In this document: positions 43,910 through 56,999 of the stretch, piece by piece | Layout of the letters: every line of letters begins with the position of its first letter | How positions within the stretch are numbered: position 1 is the first letter of the stretch | Source: Russula earlei | Taxonomy: Eukaryota; Basidiomycota; Agaricomycetes; Russulales; Russulaceae | Direction: 5' to 3' | DNA length: 64,000 nucleotides | Assembly: GCA_025769875.1 (NCBI GenBank) | Contig: JAGFNK010000239.1 | Span: forward strand, 1 to 64,000 | The notes under the pieces: model-generated | Databases searched by the model: none | What the model was told of the DNA's origin: nothing | What the model saw: the letters and a program-made list of their open reading frames with translations, nothing else | Program-made: the position numbers and the translations under genes

Positions 43910-44984
43910 CTGAATTGTTCAACAGTGAGTCATGACATCAAGTTCCCCACCTTTTCATCATATTGCTCTTGCCTGTTGTCAACTCCCTTTCAATCCCACT
44001 CTCACCCCTTTTGTCATCATCTCTCAAGCATTGTCCTTGCCCCTGCCATGTGCCTACACACAGACTCAGATGATGCATTCACATCATCATCACTGCTTGA
44101 CCTGAGGCCTAGCTGCCCATAGCATCTTGCCCATTCATCATCACTGCTCTGTCCTGCACTCGCAGAGCCTTAGTTGAAGGAGTAGGATCCCTGTAGTTTG
44201 TAGTATTTACTGGGCATTTCAAATGAAAAGGAGGTCAACTTTTGCCTCTGTGTTATACATTCTTGTCTGCCTGTGTGAACTATTCCTTCAAGAACACACA
44301 CACTCTCTCTCTTTCATGTGCACGTTGCATTTCCAGGGTGCAACCTTGCTCTCCCCTGCTCCCTTCCCCTGCTACCCACCCTTGGATCAAGTCACACGAA
44401 CTCAGCATGCCCTGGATAGGCTTGCTACATGTGTGCAACACCAATGCATTTTTTATTTTCTACCCCTTTTCTTTCTTTTCTGCAAACACCAACAACACTA
44501 CCGGCACCACAGTTGAGACACCCAAGGGCCACAATGATTGGGTCTTCACTCAATAGCCATGAAAAATCCTGCAACCACAAACTCATGGTGTGCCAGTTCT
44601 GTCCCACAGCGAGGGTGAGCAAGCCTCTCACTCACCTGCTCATGCACTCTTACTCATCTGATCCAATTTTATCAATTTTACCATTTTAGGAAAGTCAGTG
44701 TGGAGAATGTCTAGGCAGCCAAACACATTGGCAAGCCTGGTACATGCAGAAGATTTGTAAGAATATCCTTTTATGGAAATGTAATGTGAGTTTGGGGGGA
44801 GAGGAAGGACACTTCAATCACTTTTTCTCCTTCGCACACAATGTTGGGTTCACATAGGTCCCCATGAACCAACCAATCCTTGTGGAATGATGCCATGAGC
44901 ATCCATAGGTCACCAAATCACTTGTCACGGTGGGTCACAATGTTTGGTGATCGATCGAGTATGGCAACAGGGACTGGCCAGCTT
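43910..44984. other. no recognisable gene
   Basis: Pyrimidine-rich, short open frames only, no domain or repeat recognised. Confidence 0.4.
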
Positions 44985-45438
44985 GTTAATGCTAAGGCTC
45001 CAATTGTTCCATCTATATAACCGTCTTATACAGTTAATACCATATATGTTTACGTTTATGTATAGGGTCAAGTCTCCAAGGTTGTGTACACAGTAGGTAT
45101 ACAGTATGTAGATGGTTAAACAGTTTTTATATCATATGACAATCTACAAATGTAACAGCCTAAAGTTAATAGCTTAAATCTAATACTGAGCATACTCTTT
45201 TTTTCTTGATATACGGCTTGAGCATCTCAGTGACCCATGTCTAACCAGCACAGCTGAGACAACCCTGACCCAAAAAACATCATACCCAATGACAAAAAGC
45301 AAAAGCAGAATGCAACCAATCATGCTCAGGGTCTTGATTCTTATATTAAAATTGTTGAAGCTACGACAAAACCCCACCAAGGTCAAGGTTAGTGTTGAAT
45401 TCAGGGATCCAGCATAGATTCTTACTGTCTTGAATGCA

Positions 45439-48400
45439 GAACCACATCCTAGTCTAAAAGTCAACATACCAAAAGATGCTTCCAAGCCTGATGGCAATGC
45501 TACCAAGAATGGTGCCTTGCTATCTGCAAGTGAGCTCCATGCACGTGGCCATTTTGTCAATTCTCCATCAGACACTGCACCCATCCTTGGTGTCAAGACC
45601 AAGGATATCAATGATGAGCCAAAGGACAAATCATACCGACCACCAAAACATAGCAATGCACTGGATTATGAGGCACCAGAATATATATACACTAGTGATG
45701 GGGAAGAGGTTACTAGTGAGACTGAGTTTGGCCATGAACTGGTAGGTGGAGACAAAAAAACTTCAAGGACTGGTGATCTATTCTAATGCCTATTAGCAAG
45801 AGAAAAGGGAAGAGAAACGAAAGCACAAGGCTAATAACCAACCAAAAGGACGGCCACCAAACAAGAAAGTTCCAGCAAACAAGACAGCACACAGTACACC
45901 ACAGGAAGAGCTTGTTGATATAATTTCTGGTGACGAGTCAGATGGGAGAAATGTGTTGAGGAGTGTGGAACCAAGAGAAGAGCAAAGATCTGCACGCTGT
46001 GGTCCTGGAAACACAAGCATGCAACACTTTCATGATCCTATCACTATAATGGAGAGGTCAGGCCAAAAGCATTGGGAATTTCAGTGTCGCTTCTGTGTTT
46101 GGTATGTCAGAAACTGTATAGAGAGCAAACAGGGATGCTTACCACCAGTCAAACAGTACATGCACCTTCCCAAGGACTGTCAATGGTGTGGATATAACTT
46201 TTGATATGGAACCGAAGCTGCCAAAACTACAAAATCTTGCTGGGCATGTAACAGAATGTAAAGGAGCAAAAGATGACAAAAAAAACGATGAACTGACTAG
46301 TGAGGAACAAATTCACATAAAACATAGTGCGGAGATGATGGAGGCTTACTTGAAGGAGGGCGAGCTGAATCCAGAAGTCATTGCCACATATAAAGGGTTT
46401 CTTCGCATCTTTTCGACCTGGATCTTTGACAAGAGTCTTCCATGGACTACTGGAGAAGCACCAACTCTTCAGATGTTATTCAAATATCTCAAAATAACAT
46501 ATCAGCTGCCCTCAGATACAACAGTCTGTAACCAGCTAGTGTACATCTTTGAGGAGCTTCATGGAAAAGTTGTTCATGAATTTGCGGTGGGTATTTCTTT
46601 CCAGAAAGGCTCTATTTCTCATTCTCCGAGTCCTTCTAGGCAGTCAAATCCAAGATTGCCTATGCAACTGATACATGGACTACACCACAGATGGTGTATA
46701 CATTTGCATCTTCAGTCAGGTGTTTCATCAACGATGACTGGGAAATCATCAAGCATGTGATCGATTTCAAGGCTCTTGAGGATAAAGAGCACGAAGGGTT
46801 GTATGGCAGTAAGGCGTTTGTCGATGGCGCATGCAACATTGGTAGTCTTGATAAGATAAGTCTGACATATGTCTCTTGTTGTTGTGATTTACCCCCTTAT
46901 CGGTTCGTCCATAATTCCTTTCATCATTGTTTCTTTTATTATCTCCGTCTCCGTGGTTTCCATTTTATCCCTTGATGGTGATCCCTCATTGCGTTTCATC
47001 TATTGTGTTTCACTCATTATGTTTCATCTATTGTTGAGCTACTTTTGCTATTTGATCTGCCTTTACTTATTGTTCTGCTTATAGTACTGTACAGCCTCGC
47101 TACATACAGTATTTAAGCGCCTGTAAAAGCTGGGGAATGCCCCAAGCTTAGCTTTGTCCCATTTCCTGTCGCATCCCTTGCCCTGTACTCTCTCAAATCA
47201 CAACTTGTTTGTGCTGGCCTATACTCTGCTTGACCTAAGCACACCTCAGGGAACCCTTGTGTTCCTTTTCCTCCTCTGCCTCTCTCTCATCACCCTCCTC
47301 TTCTGTGAAACCAGAAGATCGACTCTGTCTGCGGGCTGAGTCATCGTCTGACTAAAGCCTTGAGACGCTAAACCTCTGAACCGGTCTCCTTGAGCCGGCC
47401 CCCATTGAACCCTTGAAACCAAGTCACAGGGACTTGGCCCCCACTGAACCTTGAGCTAACGCTCTAACGGCCGCGACGCCGTTACACTAGTCATGGCAGC
47501 GGCTTACCTTGATCCGCACTGCATCAGCATCTCTACTGACAATGCCTCTGTCAATGATGTTATCATTTCAACTGTCGCTCGCATTCTTTTGGCTAAATAT
47601 GGGATACCTCAGTCACCCAACTTACACATTCGCTGTGTTTGCCACGTTGTCAATCTTGTGGTTCAAGCCATACTTGCTGCACTTGGAGAAACAGACAATC
47701 CTGATGAAGTTGATCATTATACTCTCAATAAGGAACAGCCATTACATCTTGACATTGACACTGACCCTGATCAGATTGAGTTGGACAGTGAAGAATTTCA
47801 GGATGAGGTGGAGGATGACGAAGACAACATCACACTGGAGGAAGAAGAGAAGGTGAAGGCTACAAAGAGTCCACTATCGAAGGTATGTGCCTCAACATTA
47901 TCATATTTCAGCATACTAATGTCTATGTTAGCTACACTATGTCACGAACAAAATTGTTTCGTCACCCCAGCGGTGGAAGAAATTTCGGCAATGTGCAGGC
48001 TCAGTCTATCACAAAAGGAACAAGGAGAACAAGGACAGGCGAGAGGCCTTTGCAGTCATCTGAGATGTTTGCACATGTTGGAATTACACACATGCAATGA
48101 TTCGTCGAGCTGAGCTCCTACATGAAGTCAGTCTTAACCAAACTGTGTGCGTCCATGACATCTGATATTTTCCTTTTGCAGGCTATCGATGACTGGGTAT
48201 TCAAGACCCCTGGTCTGCGGACACTATTGTTGGATGACAACGAATGGAAGACTTTGGGAGAAATGGCTGACATTCTAGAGGTATGGTCTACAACATCATC
48301 ATTATGTCTTTCCCTAATCATATTTACTGCAGCAACAGCTGTTCACAGAGGTGACCCTACAGATGTCGCACAGCCAGGTCCCCACAATTCCGTTTGTATT

Positions 48401-49308
48401 ACCACTTTATCAGAAGATGGAAAAGCACCTTGAGGCTGTCTCGATTTCCTGGAAGCACTCATTCAAGATACAGCAAGCTGCTGAACAGGGCCTTGTGAAG
48501 CTTAGGAAGTACTCTATCCCCACAAAACTGCACCACTCTTATATCCTTGGGACTGGTTAGTGTCATCCTCTCAACCTGAAGCACAAATATCACATTTTCA
48601 CAGTTGTACATCCATGTTTGCGGAGCCACTGGTTTGCAGCCACTGCAGATCTGGATGATGTCACCGCACAAGAGGAAGCTGTCAGAACCACCGAGGATGT
48701 TTTCAAATATATTGCTGAGACTTACCTTGAGACGCCAACATCAATCGCTCTGCCTGTTGTCCCCAGACCAGTTGCGAAACCTGTAGTGAAGATGCCATCA
48801 TTTCTTGCCAGTGCATGCTCTTTTCAGCAACCAACCACTGCAGCTACAACAATACCAATATTGAAGCACACTCCACGTGAAGAACTGGCTGATGAATTGA
48901 CCAGGTATTTTAACTTTGAAGTGGCCCCAATTGAGAGGGAAGAAGGGGAGGGGGATGAGCCATCGGCTCAAGAGGTTTTGTTGAATCCACTCCTGTGGTG
49001 GAAGGTGAGTACTTCGTTTACGCTTTAACACCTATATCTTTCTGATGATCTGCATTCAGATCCATGCGAGCAAATTCCCTATCATTGCATGGATGGCTCG
49101 TGATTATCTTGCTATTCCTGCAACTAGTGTCTCCATCGAGCGAGTCTTCTCAAAGTCCCGACACATTTGCAACAATCTATGCAGCTCTTTGAAGGAGAAG
49201 ACGGTCACGATGGCACTACTGACAAAGGTTTGGATATGGAGTGGGCTGTTTGAGATGATGCCACCGAAGACACTGTGCCGAAAACATGGTGACAACAGAT
49301 CAAAAAAT
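45439..49308 (+). pseudogene. hAT transposase, multi-exon, split by solo LTR
   Basis: hAT-superfamily transposase. The start is unclear (no ATG near 45430). An acidic N-terminus is followed by an intron (about 45741-45796), a basic stretch and a BED-type finger (CRFC near 46090, HVTEC near 46240). The catalytic part runs through ATDTWTTPQMVYTF (46670-46710), is cut by the LTR at 46880-47486, and resumes with STDNASVNDVI and RCVCHVVNLVVQ. An acidic loop and several further exons follow. The C-terminal dimerisation region (NPLLWWK, then ASKFPIIAWMARDYLAIPATSVS to RHICNN) is at 48985-49180. The gene ends near 49308. Most of the protein is readable, so inactivation is mainly by the LTR and small lesions. 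Confidence 0.85.
46880..47486 (+). repeat. solo LTR, family 4
   Basis: 607 bp, TGTTGTGATTT to CCGTTACA, opposite strand to the copies at 11756-12945. Flanks CTTGT and CTAGT differ at one base. Confidence 0.88.
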
Positions 49309-49741
49309 TAGTAGTAGCACTTCAACTGTGTATATACCATTTATTAAACCTATATAGATGGTTATGCTGTTTATGCAACCATTTATGTATACTTGGCCTT
49401 CAGCAAGTAAACGTATACTAAACGGTTGGAGCATTAGTCAACACGAAGACAGCACACATTTGTAAGAATCTGAGTGAGAAAAGTGATCAAGGACCCCAGA
49501 GACACTATTTTTTTTCACTGTTGTACCAATTCTTGAAGCAGAAATCACATCATGGTTATATCGACACTCAGTGTCAAACCCATGCCAAAGAGAAACCAGC
49601 ACAATGCATGAACAGAAACAACAAATGTACTGAGACCAACATGACCAACCATTTATTAAAAAATCTAAATAAATGTACTTTTGCAGAGGACTGGAACGAG
49701 GACACGAGGCAAGTGACAAGGCAGCGATCAGGGATTGCGTG

Positions 49742-52320
49742 CATCAGGAAAAACCTCCCGTGCTAGCGAGAGTAATGCAAAGTAAGTCAAAGATAATGCA
49801 TGATAAGGAGTAATAAGTGCCAAATAAGTGTCAGTAGACAGCCGATCAATTGGGGGATGGGGCAGATAAGTGTCAATAACATCAATAACTGTCAGAAGCC
49901 TGGTGAGTAATGCCTGATCAATCTGGGGGGTCAGGCAGATGTACTTCTTTGGTAACAAAATTGAACTATCAGTAGTGAGTAACCAATGCTAAGTGCAATA
50001 GTGCGCACTAACGTGCAATAATACCATGTTGGAACTAGCAATACATAAATAACTTTCAATAGTCTCGCAATAACTGTCATTACTATGCAAATTGCAGGTA
50101 GCTAAGCCTATTTGCAAAAGGATTGATATAGAATGTGTGGCAATGCTCCAGAATGGTAAAGGGAGATGCTGATCACCCCAGCTCTGCCAATTTGGCTGTG
50201 CAGCCAACCTATACCCCACTTGCGAAGAAGGCACGAAAATCCAGTGTGCCGCAGAAGTCCAGTGTGTCACATGGTATCATAGATGTTGCATGTGTTGACT
50301 TGGACACAAAGGTCTTGGATATCAAGGAGGGAATGATGATTGTGGGGGCATTGCCATGCCCATGCCAAGGAGGTTGGAGCAAAGTGCGTGCATATGCTGA
50401 CAAATAAGGTTTTTCACCAAACAAACAAACCACTGATGGTTCATTTTTTTTCTCCCCAGTGTCCGCTTTCTTTTTCTCCCCAGTGTCCGCTTTCTATGGT
50501 GATAGTGGTGGTGCACATGCCCATCATCTTGTAACCGAACCTGTCGAAACTGAAACCACTGGTGACAATAGCAACCCAGAGTCAGAGACTGACTGGCTTG
50601 AGGACCTGGAGTCCACCCAGCAACCATCCACGAAACGTTCTGAGGCAATGGTAATTGAGGTACATCTGCGACATCATTTTATCTCTTCTAAAACTCAAAG
50701 CTGTTCATGTCATGGTCAGCTTCAGTTGCCCCTCCTGGGCCTTCTGCCTCAGATGGTGCACCACCCAGCAGCCAAACTTGGACAACTGACGACGTTCCAT
50801 CTTCTCAAGATTGTCAAAGCAGCGCTACTGCTTTGGCTTCTGAATTTCGCTGGCCCGCTGACACCGATCTCATACGTACTCCAGATTCAAACGAGGTAAC
50901 ACTGTCTAAGTGACGCCCACTAATTCGCCTCGTCCTTCAAGATGCAGTGGATAGTGTTCAAGCCAGTTTGCTCATTGATCACACATTCCCTGATGCCCCT
51001 ACTGTTCTCACAGTGATAAAGGCTGCTCTTTTATCAGCTGCTTCTTCCCATCCCAGTTCCTCATTCATCCATCAGTGCCTCCAGTCCAATCACAAATACG
51101 TGACTAAAATTATCCCTGTGGTAAGTTCCTCAACCAGAGAGATGGCGTTACTGATGGAATCAACAGCCGCATGGTCATGTCCCCCTTTTCCGACGTGAAG
51201 CCAAAGAACGCTACACTACCATCATCTCAGCTGAGTTGTCGGCCATCCCATCAAAGGCATCAATCATTGCCATTGTTGAGAAGCAGTTAACAGATTACAA
51301 CTATACATTTCCAACCAGCAAAAGTGTAAGTGGACTTATTCTTATTTGATACCATCTAATGTGTGGTTAGGTTTCATCAAACTTTGGTCTCATAATGTGC
51401 TCACGTCCCTATCGGAATATGCAGATCATCAATGTGATTCACGATTTGTATTTTGCTGGAGGTGTTAACTCGTTTGTGAGTAAATTTGGACACCGCTTTC
51501 CAACACATCAAGACACCCTTGGGGTGACGACATGTGAAGTGCCAATACCAATGGTCGCATTGGTAGCTACAGCGGTAAGTCTAGTTTAGTCTTGTCTTCG
51601 AAATTTGTTCTAACTATATATGTAGCTCTATGCTGCCCTGCATGAGTGGCGTACCGGTGTCCACCAGGCCACGGACTTTTCAGCCAATGCATACCTTGAT
51701 GTCTATCGTGGCCATATTGGCACATTCAACCATATCCAGGAGCATCATGGCAATGCATTCCACACAATGATGGCAGATATTTTTACAAAAGCCCAGTGAG
51801 CAATAAAATCATGCTATACTTTGTTTAACTAATCTACCTTCGCAGCAGCACTTCAGTGTTGAGAACCTTGGTGCCAATTGCTGGACTCAACCTTGAAGAA
51901 CTCAACAATTGAGCAAGCTCACACCGTCCTTGGTCCCTCAAACCAATGGTGACATTATACCCGCTCATATTGTTCTCTTGGACAAATTATCATTCTCGTA
52001 CATCTACACTTAATTTTAGTTTAGCATTGTAAAATGCCTACATTAGTATTCCTGTCATAGTGGAGCTGAATGGACTGCGAAGTTATTGTGCTATTATCAG
52101 CGCTTATTATCAATCATGTTGTGAACTATCCAATCCAAAATTATAGAACAAGAACCATGAATTATCATAATAGCAAAATTATTATCCATAATGACGATAA
52201 TGGTCCATAAAATTATTGGGGGTAAACTGGCGACGATAATTTCAGTTTTTGATAAATGACACTAGCGAGGGATAATAAGTGCTAATTATCTCTCGCCAGC
52301 ACGGGAGGTTTTTCCTGATG
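49742..52320. mobile_element. TIR element carrying a DUF6532 gene
   Basis: Ends CATCAGGAAAAACCTCCCG at the left and its reverse complement at the right, then a subterminal GCGAGAG. The empty site is visible in the right arm near 57740. The same terminal CATCAGGAAAAA bounds 53551-56357. No transposase inside. Flanks do not give a clear duplication (CGTG / TGTG is possible). Confidence 0.68.
50150..51912 (+). CDS. DUF6532-domain protein, multi-exon
   Basis: Approximate exons: 50150-50330, 50470-50659, 50707-50895, 50941-51120, 51165-51325, 51425-51573, 51627-51797 and 51850-51912, with short GT-AG introns between. The N-terminal part is Ser/Pro/Asp-rich and probably disordered. The C-terminal part shows the pattern I associate with DUF6532 in agaricomycetes: VIHDLYFAGGVNSFV, then PMVALVATALYAALHEWRTG, then YLDVYRGHIGTF. 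Function of this domain is unknown; such genes are numerous and often lie in transposon-rich DNA. Start codon and first introns are uncertain. It is the only frame of note inside the element at 49742-52320. Confidence 0.6.
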
Positions 52321-52489
52321 TGTGAGGAAAAGCCACGAGATGTTTGGGCTGCGAATTCTCACATACAGCTGTGGAAGTAGGTGGCGATCAAGGAGTGGCG
52401 AGGTGGAAAGGTAGGATGAACAATGAATGAGAAAGAGGAAGCATACTACAAAAGAAGCGGACGACACCACAACACAATGACACCTGCAC

Positions 52490-53425
52490 GCACATGATTC
52501 CGTGGTCAGCATGTTGATGATGCGCGCGACGACCTCGCTGAACACCTCCATCATGCCCATGGCTGTCTTGGCGGACGCCTCGACGAAGAGGCATCCCGAG
52601 CACGCCGTGAACCCCGTGCCTCCCGCTGTGGGCACCTGTCTTTTGGAGTATTCTTGTTGGCAGAGAAGGATGTTTGGGGTAGTGAGGTCGGGATTGGATG
52701 GAGATGTTTTGTTGTTCAATTTTGTTGTTCAATTGTATTTACCTAGTCCAGCTTGTTACTGACAACGACCTTGACGACTTCTGGCAGGACATAGTTCTCG
52801 AACTCCTCCAGCCAGAGTGGGAGCGCCTCAAACACCTCGCAACTCGACACATTGTACACTGACGTATATAATATGATATGAGCGTGCATGCGAAAGGAGA
52901 CGAAATGAGAACATGGAGGAGGATCCATACCGAGGATGATGCCTTGTGCGGCACGGTAGTACAATGCTGTGATAGTGCGGAAGCGTTCTTGGCCTGCAGT
53001 ATTCTACAGCACGTCCCGCGACATTCAGCGTCTCTCTCCTTCCTTACACACACAGGCACGCACGCACCGATATACTCATCTTGACCATTCACCCATGGAC
53101 CTCCATTTTATGCACCTAAACGCGAGCGGAGTGCCACATCGACCCGTGGAAGCAAAACAGCAACAACAGCGACAAACGACGTCATTGTCAAGAAATCGAA
53201 AGAGAATGGGACTGACAGAAGGGGGGGGGGGGGGGTGGGGAGAGAAGGCAGAAAAAGGCATGTGCCACCTCACCCAAAAGTTGATGCCAATCATCGCGCT
53301 GGCCTTGTCCTCAGGCAGCCACTGCTTATCAGAGAAATGGAGCTTTAGGCTGCTCTTCCCCACGGATGAGTTTCCGATGAGGAGCAGCGTGATGTTGATG
53401 AGCTCTTGCGACTGCACCTGCGAGT
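52490..53425 (-). pseudogene. Rab GTPase (Rab18-like) fragment
   Basis: Small GTPase that would act in vesicle traffic. Exons on the minus strand: 53417 to about 53285 with the P-loop (GNSSVGKSS), about 53125-53060 (VHKMEVHG, then TGA at an expected Arg), about 53015-52925 (NTAGQERF, Asp of the usual DTAGQE changed to Asn), about 52868-52745 (EVFEALPLWLEE, SNKLD in place of NKxD context) and about 52665-52490 (CLFVEASAKTAMG). The C-terminal prenylation end is missing where the inverted arm begins. Stops and changed switch residue make it a pseudogene. Confidence 0.85.
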
Positions 53426-54119
53426 GTGAGCGTGCTTGTGGTGTCGTGCCAACGCATGCGTTTGTGTGTTGTGTAGTCGTGTGCCGTGCGAGGGCCGGCT
53501 GTCATCGGTCAGTCAGACACGGGTTGGTGGCGATTTCGTGGGGCTTGTAGCATCAGGAAAAAACGAAAATGCTATGTAGCGCTATATAGCTACCATACCG
53601 TCTGTAGCAACTTTACAACCATCAAGATTTCATGCCTACATAGCAACCACCAAACTCTATATAGCCGCCACCAGGGTTATATAGAGCACCATTGACTACA
53701 TTTCTTCCACCAATGCTACATAAATCATACAATGTTATATCAACAACATAAATGTACATTTCTTCCCATCATCAACCATACCTATGTAGCCAACCACATG
53801 CTTATGTTCTACTGATTGCAACATTGTTATGATAAACAACTCAGGCACTTAAATTCACACAAATGTCAGGAAACAATATATATTTCACATATCAACGCTA
53901 ACTAATTTTTTGAACTACAGTCGGATACTCGCCTCCGCGGCGCTGTTCCGGCTCTCGCGCGCGGCACTTCTTGGGACTGCGCCCGTAGCCGTTGTCGTCA
54001 TTTGCGTATGCGTTCTAAGCGGCGTCTCGTCGTCGCTCCATATGTCCATTTCTCCCCCCGAGCACTTGACGAAAGGCCGGAGAGTATGAGAGAGTGCACA
54101 AAAACGAAAAGGAATAACG

Positions 54120-54258
54120 CACCTGTTCACTGTTCATCGGCCTGTGCCCGGGAGCGAGGGCCACCTTCTCTCGTTTCTTGGACTTGGACAGTGGTGTCGG
54201 TGGCTTTGTCGCGGTAAGAGGAGGCATCAAGGACGATGCAGAAGACGGCACCAGGGTA
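54120..54258 (-). other. possible cytochrome b5-like exon fragment
   Basis: A short minus-strand segment reads KSKKREKVALAPGHRPM after a Ser/Pro-rich linker. This resembles the KKxKxxLxPGHSPLDW block near the start of fungal cytochrome b5-domain proteins. No other part of such a protein is visible. Confidence 0.3.
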
Positions 54259-55189
54259 CAGGTGAGTCGAGACGTGAACGTGTGTTCAACGTTTTGAAGC
54301 CGCGCGAAGCCTGTGCAAAGGAAAGCAGAGGGGAGTGACAAAAAAACGAAAAGCGAAGGAAAGGGTAACGCACAGAATGCGTAAGACACTCATTGAAGAC
54401 GCCGAGCATGGTTGTACTTGTCACTGTGACAGTGAGATTGCGCAAGTAAAAGGAAACCCGAAACGCACATTGGCGAGACCTAGGGAAAGGGTCGCACTTT
54501 CGTTTTCTGTGATGTGCCCATCCCCTGAAATACCATTTCCTGCGTGCGGGAGCTCGCTTTCGGTTCAAGCGTACTTTACCTTCAAGCAACGCGTGTTTTC
54601 CCCCGCGCGCGATTTTAGTTAAGTTGTTTGTGTGCGTTTTTTTTCTTTCACTTAAATACAAGTCCTCTCATATGTCGTTGTCGTCCCCATCGTCACCACT
54701 GCAGTGACACAGAAGAAGGGAGTGAGAAGGCAGCTTGAAGGCCAACAAGAGGCTGTTTAGTAGGAAGGAGAGGGGAGATGATGAGAGAGTGCGTGAAAAC
54801 GAAACAAAAAACGCACCCGCGGAAACAACATGGCGCGGGAAAACTCGAAAACTCGAATGACTTGGGTAATAGCCGGTGAAAACTTGATGAAACTGGCAGC
54901 TTGAGAGTCTTGAACTGGGACCATGGGGAAGGAAGAGTGGGCAGGAGAGGGGAAAGAGGGGAAGAATGACGGCAAAAGAAAATGAACGCGATTAGTAAAA
55001 ACGAAGAGGCCGTCGTCAAAAAAGGTTTGAAGTTGACGAGTTGCACATGTTGGCCTTTTTTACCTTGTGCCTTGCCATCACATATCTCAACATCCCATTG
55101 CATACTCACATAGACAGCAAGCAGCATTTTTGACCACTCTCACTTGCATGTTCCCCATGTGCTCTCTCCCCTCTCCTCTCCTTTGCACT

Positions 55190-55860
55190 GTAAGGTGAGT
55201 TGCGGGCTTGGACGTGGATCACGGCGGACTGGCCAACGCTGACCAAGCGTCACCCACACCCACCGCGAGAGACAAGTCAACAAGTCAACAGCCGAACGCC
55301 CGACACGCGCGCCCCACAACTCCCACTCTCCCACCACCACGTCACACACGCAAGCACACCACGCCCTCCGCCTCTCGCCTCCGATGCACACACTCGCTCC
55401 TCCGCCTCCGACGTCGCTACCACCCACGCGCACCCGTACGCATACCCCCACGCTCACCCCCACGCGCACGCTCGCTCGCCCGCACGCCCGCCACTGCCTC
55501 ATCAGGCAGAAGTCCTCAATGCTCGAGACCTGGCCGACCACCCCTTCACGGCATTTCGGCCACGCCGACTAGTGCCCACTCGTTGCTACAGCCCCCTTTA
55601 CTATACCCTTCCAAAGCCTAGCTTCGTTACACCTGTCGCCTCAATGCCGCGATCACACGCGTCCATACCCATTTATCTCAGAATACATTTCCCTCTCTTT
55701 AGCTACCCTCATTCTAGGATACCATTTAGTCTAGCTCCAGTCCTAATGTACATAAAAACCAGCCTTCGTCTCTAGGACGAAGGCAAGAAAGGAAGGAAAT
55801 AGAAAGAAAGAAAGAAAGAAAGCAAGAAACCCTTTTACCCCCACTTCGACCGACTCGCGC
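55190..55860. repeat. GC-rich Pro/His/Thr-coding stretch and GAAA microsatellite
   Basis: 55200-55600 is low complexity with several open frames. gaaa repeats fill about 55795-55830. A 14-base or longer G run is at about 53221-53236. Confidence 0.6.
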
Positions 55861-56999
55861 GCGCGGCCGCCTCCCATCAGGAGAGGAGAGGCGAGAAAGA
55901 AAAACAGTGTCATCAGGGGAGAAGGAGAGGGGGAGGATGGGAAAGGGGAGAGTGGGTTGGGGAGGAGAGGAGAGGACAATATGCAGCGTAGCATGGCCAA
56001 TCAGTAAGGCTCGATAGTGCAATATAATTATAATAACCAATAGTCTCCATAGAGCAATGTAATGAACAATTGTCTCCATAGTGCAATGTAATAAACTGAT
56101 TGTCTCCATAGTGCAATGTAGTAAACTGATCATCTCCATAGACAACCAGAATTTCAGTCATCCTACATAGTGATATGTAGACTTGGTTTCATCTACTGTG
56201 CCTACATAAATATAGTCATAAACTACTGGAACTACATTGAGCAATATAGACTTACTATGATGCTATAGAGCACTACATAGTATGTTGTTGTGCTATGGTG
56301 TCTATGGTGTCTACAGAATTAAGTGGTGTCTACGGACCGGACCGGTTTTTCCTGATGTAGAGTTTGTGGTCACCATACACTTGCACACATGTTGAGATGA
56401 GCGTGGGGTATTTACGTTGGGTGTTGGGAGATGGAGTGGTGGCATGTGTTGTGTATTGGACCAGTGAGTCAGCACATTCAAATGGAGATGCCATTGTAGA
56501 GGGCCGCGGTGGTAGGTAGAGGTGGGACTCACGGCCACCACGGGATCCAAGGGGGCTTAGTCGCACTCTCAGTCATGCGGCTTGCATTCCGGTGGGTACG
56601 GTATAGTGGCCACGCACTAAGCAGCTGCATGTCCAACAGAACTAAAAGTGGCTAGCTGCTCCAAACCGAACTGAGAGCCATGTTTCCCTTATTGGAATAC
56701 AATCCAAAGACAGGTATACCAGTACATACTACATCTATTTGTGCGTCTGTACAGTTGATCCCTCCATATTGCGTGCAGGCATGGCTTGGTATCGTTGGCA
56801 TCAAGCATTATCTGCCTTCGCTTCATTCACTTGATTATAGCAATTATGATGCCCAAGAAACAGGAACATAACTACAGAGGATGAAAACTCCCACTCTTCC
56901 TCAATCTGTACTGGGCCTGAAAAGAGGGTGAGGTCTGTAAAGATTGCTTTCTAAATTATGTATGCGAAAGCCTGAAGCATGTCGTCCTCCGGTTCATCC

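Larger units (their letters stand above)
44993..49436 (+). mobile_element. hAT DNA transposon
   Basis: Short terminal inverted repeats: left TAAGGCTCCAATTG, right (reverse complement) TAATGCTCCAACCG. The adjoining 8 bases are GTTAATGC and GTCAACAC, which agree at five positions and otherwise differ by transitions, as expected for a decayed 8 bp hAT duplication. It contains one transposase gene and one inserted solo LTR. Confidence 0.78.
53551..56357. mobile_element. second element with CATCAGGAAAAA termini
   Basis: Left end CATCAGGAAAAAACG, right end reverse complement CATCAGGAAAAACCGG. TAG lies on both sides (53548-53550, 56358-56360). Subterminal stretches (53575-53800, 55985-56310) are rich in ctacatag-like motifs. 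The interior is GC-richer with short frames and no transposase. Confidence 0.6.

Noticed and set aside
55208..55621. Pro/Thr/His-rich forward frames as a secreted protein gene
   Set aside because: GC-rich low complexity, open in several frames, no signal peptide or supported start.
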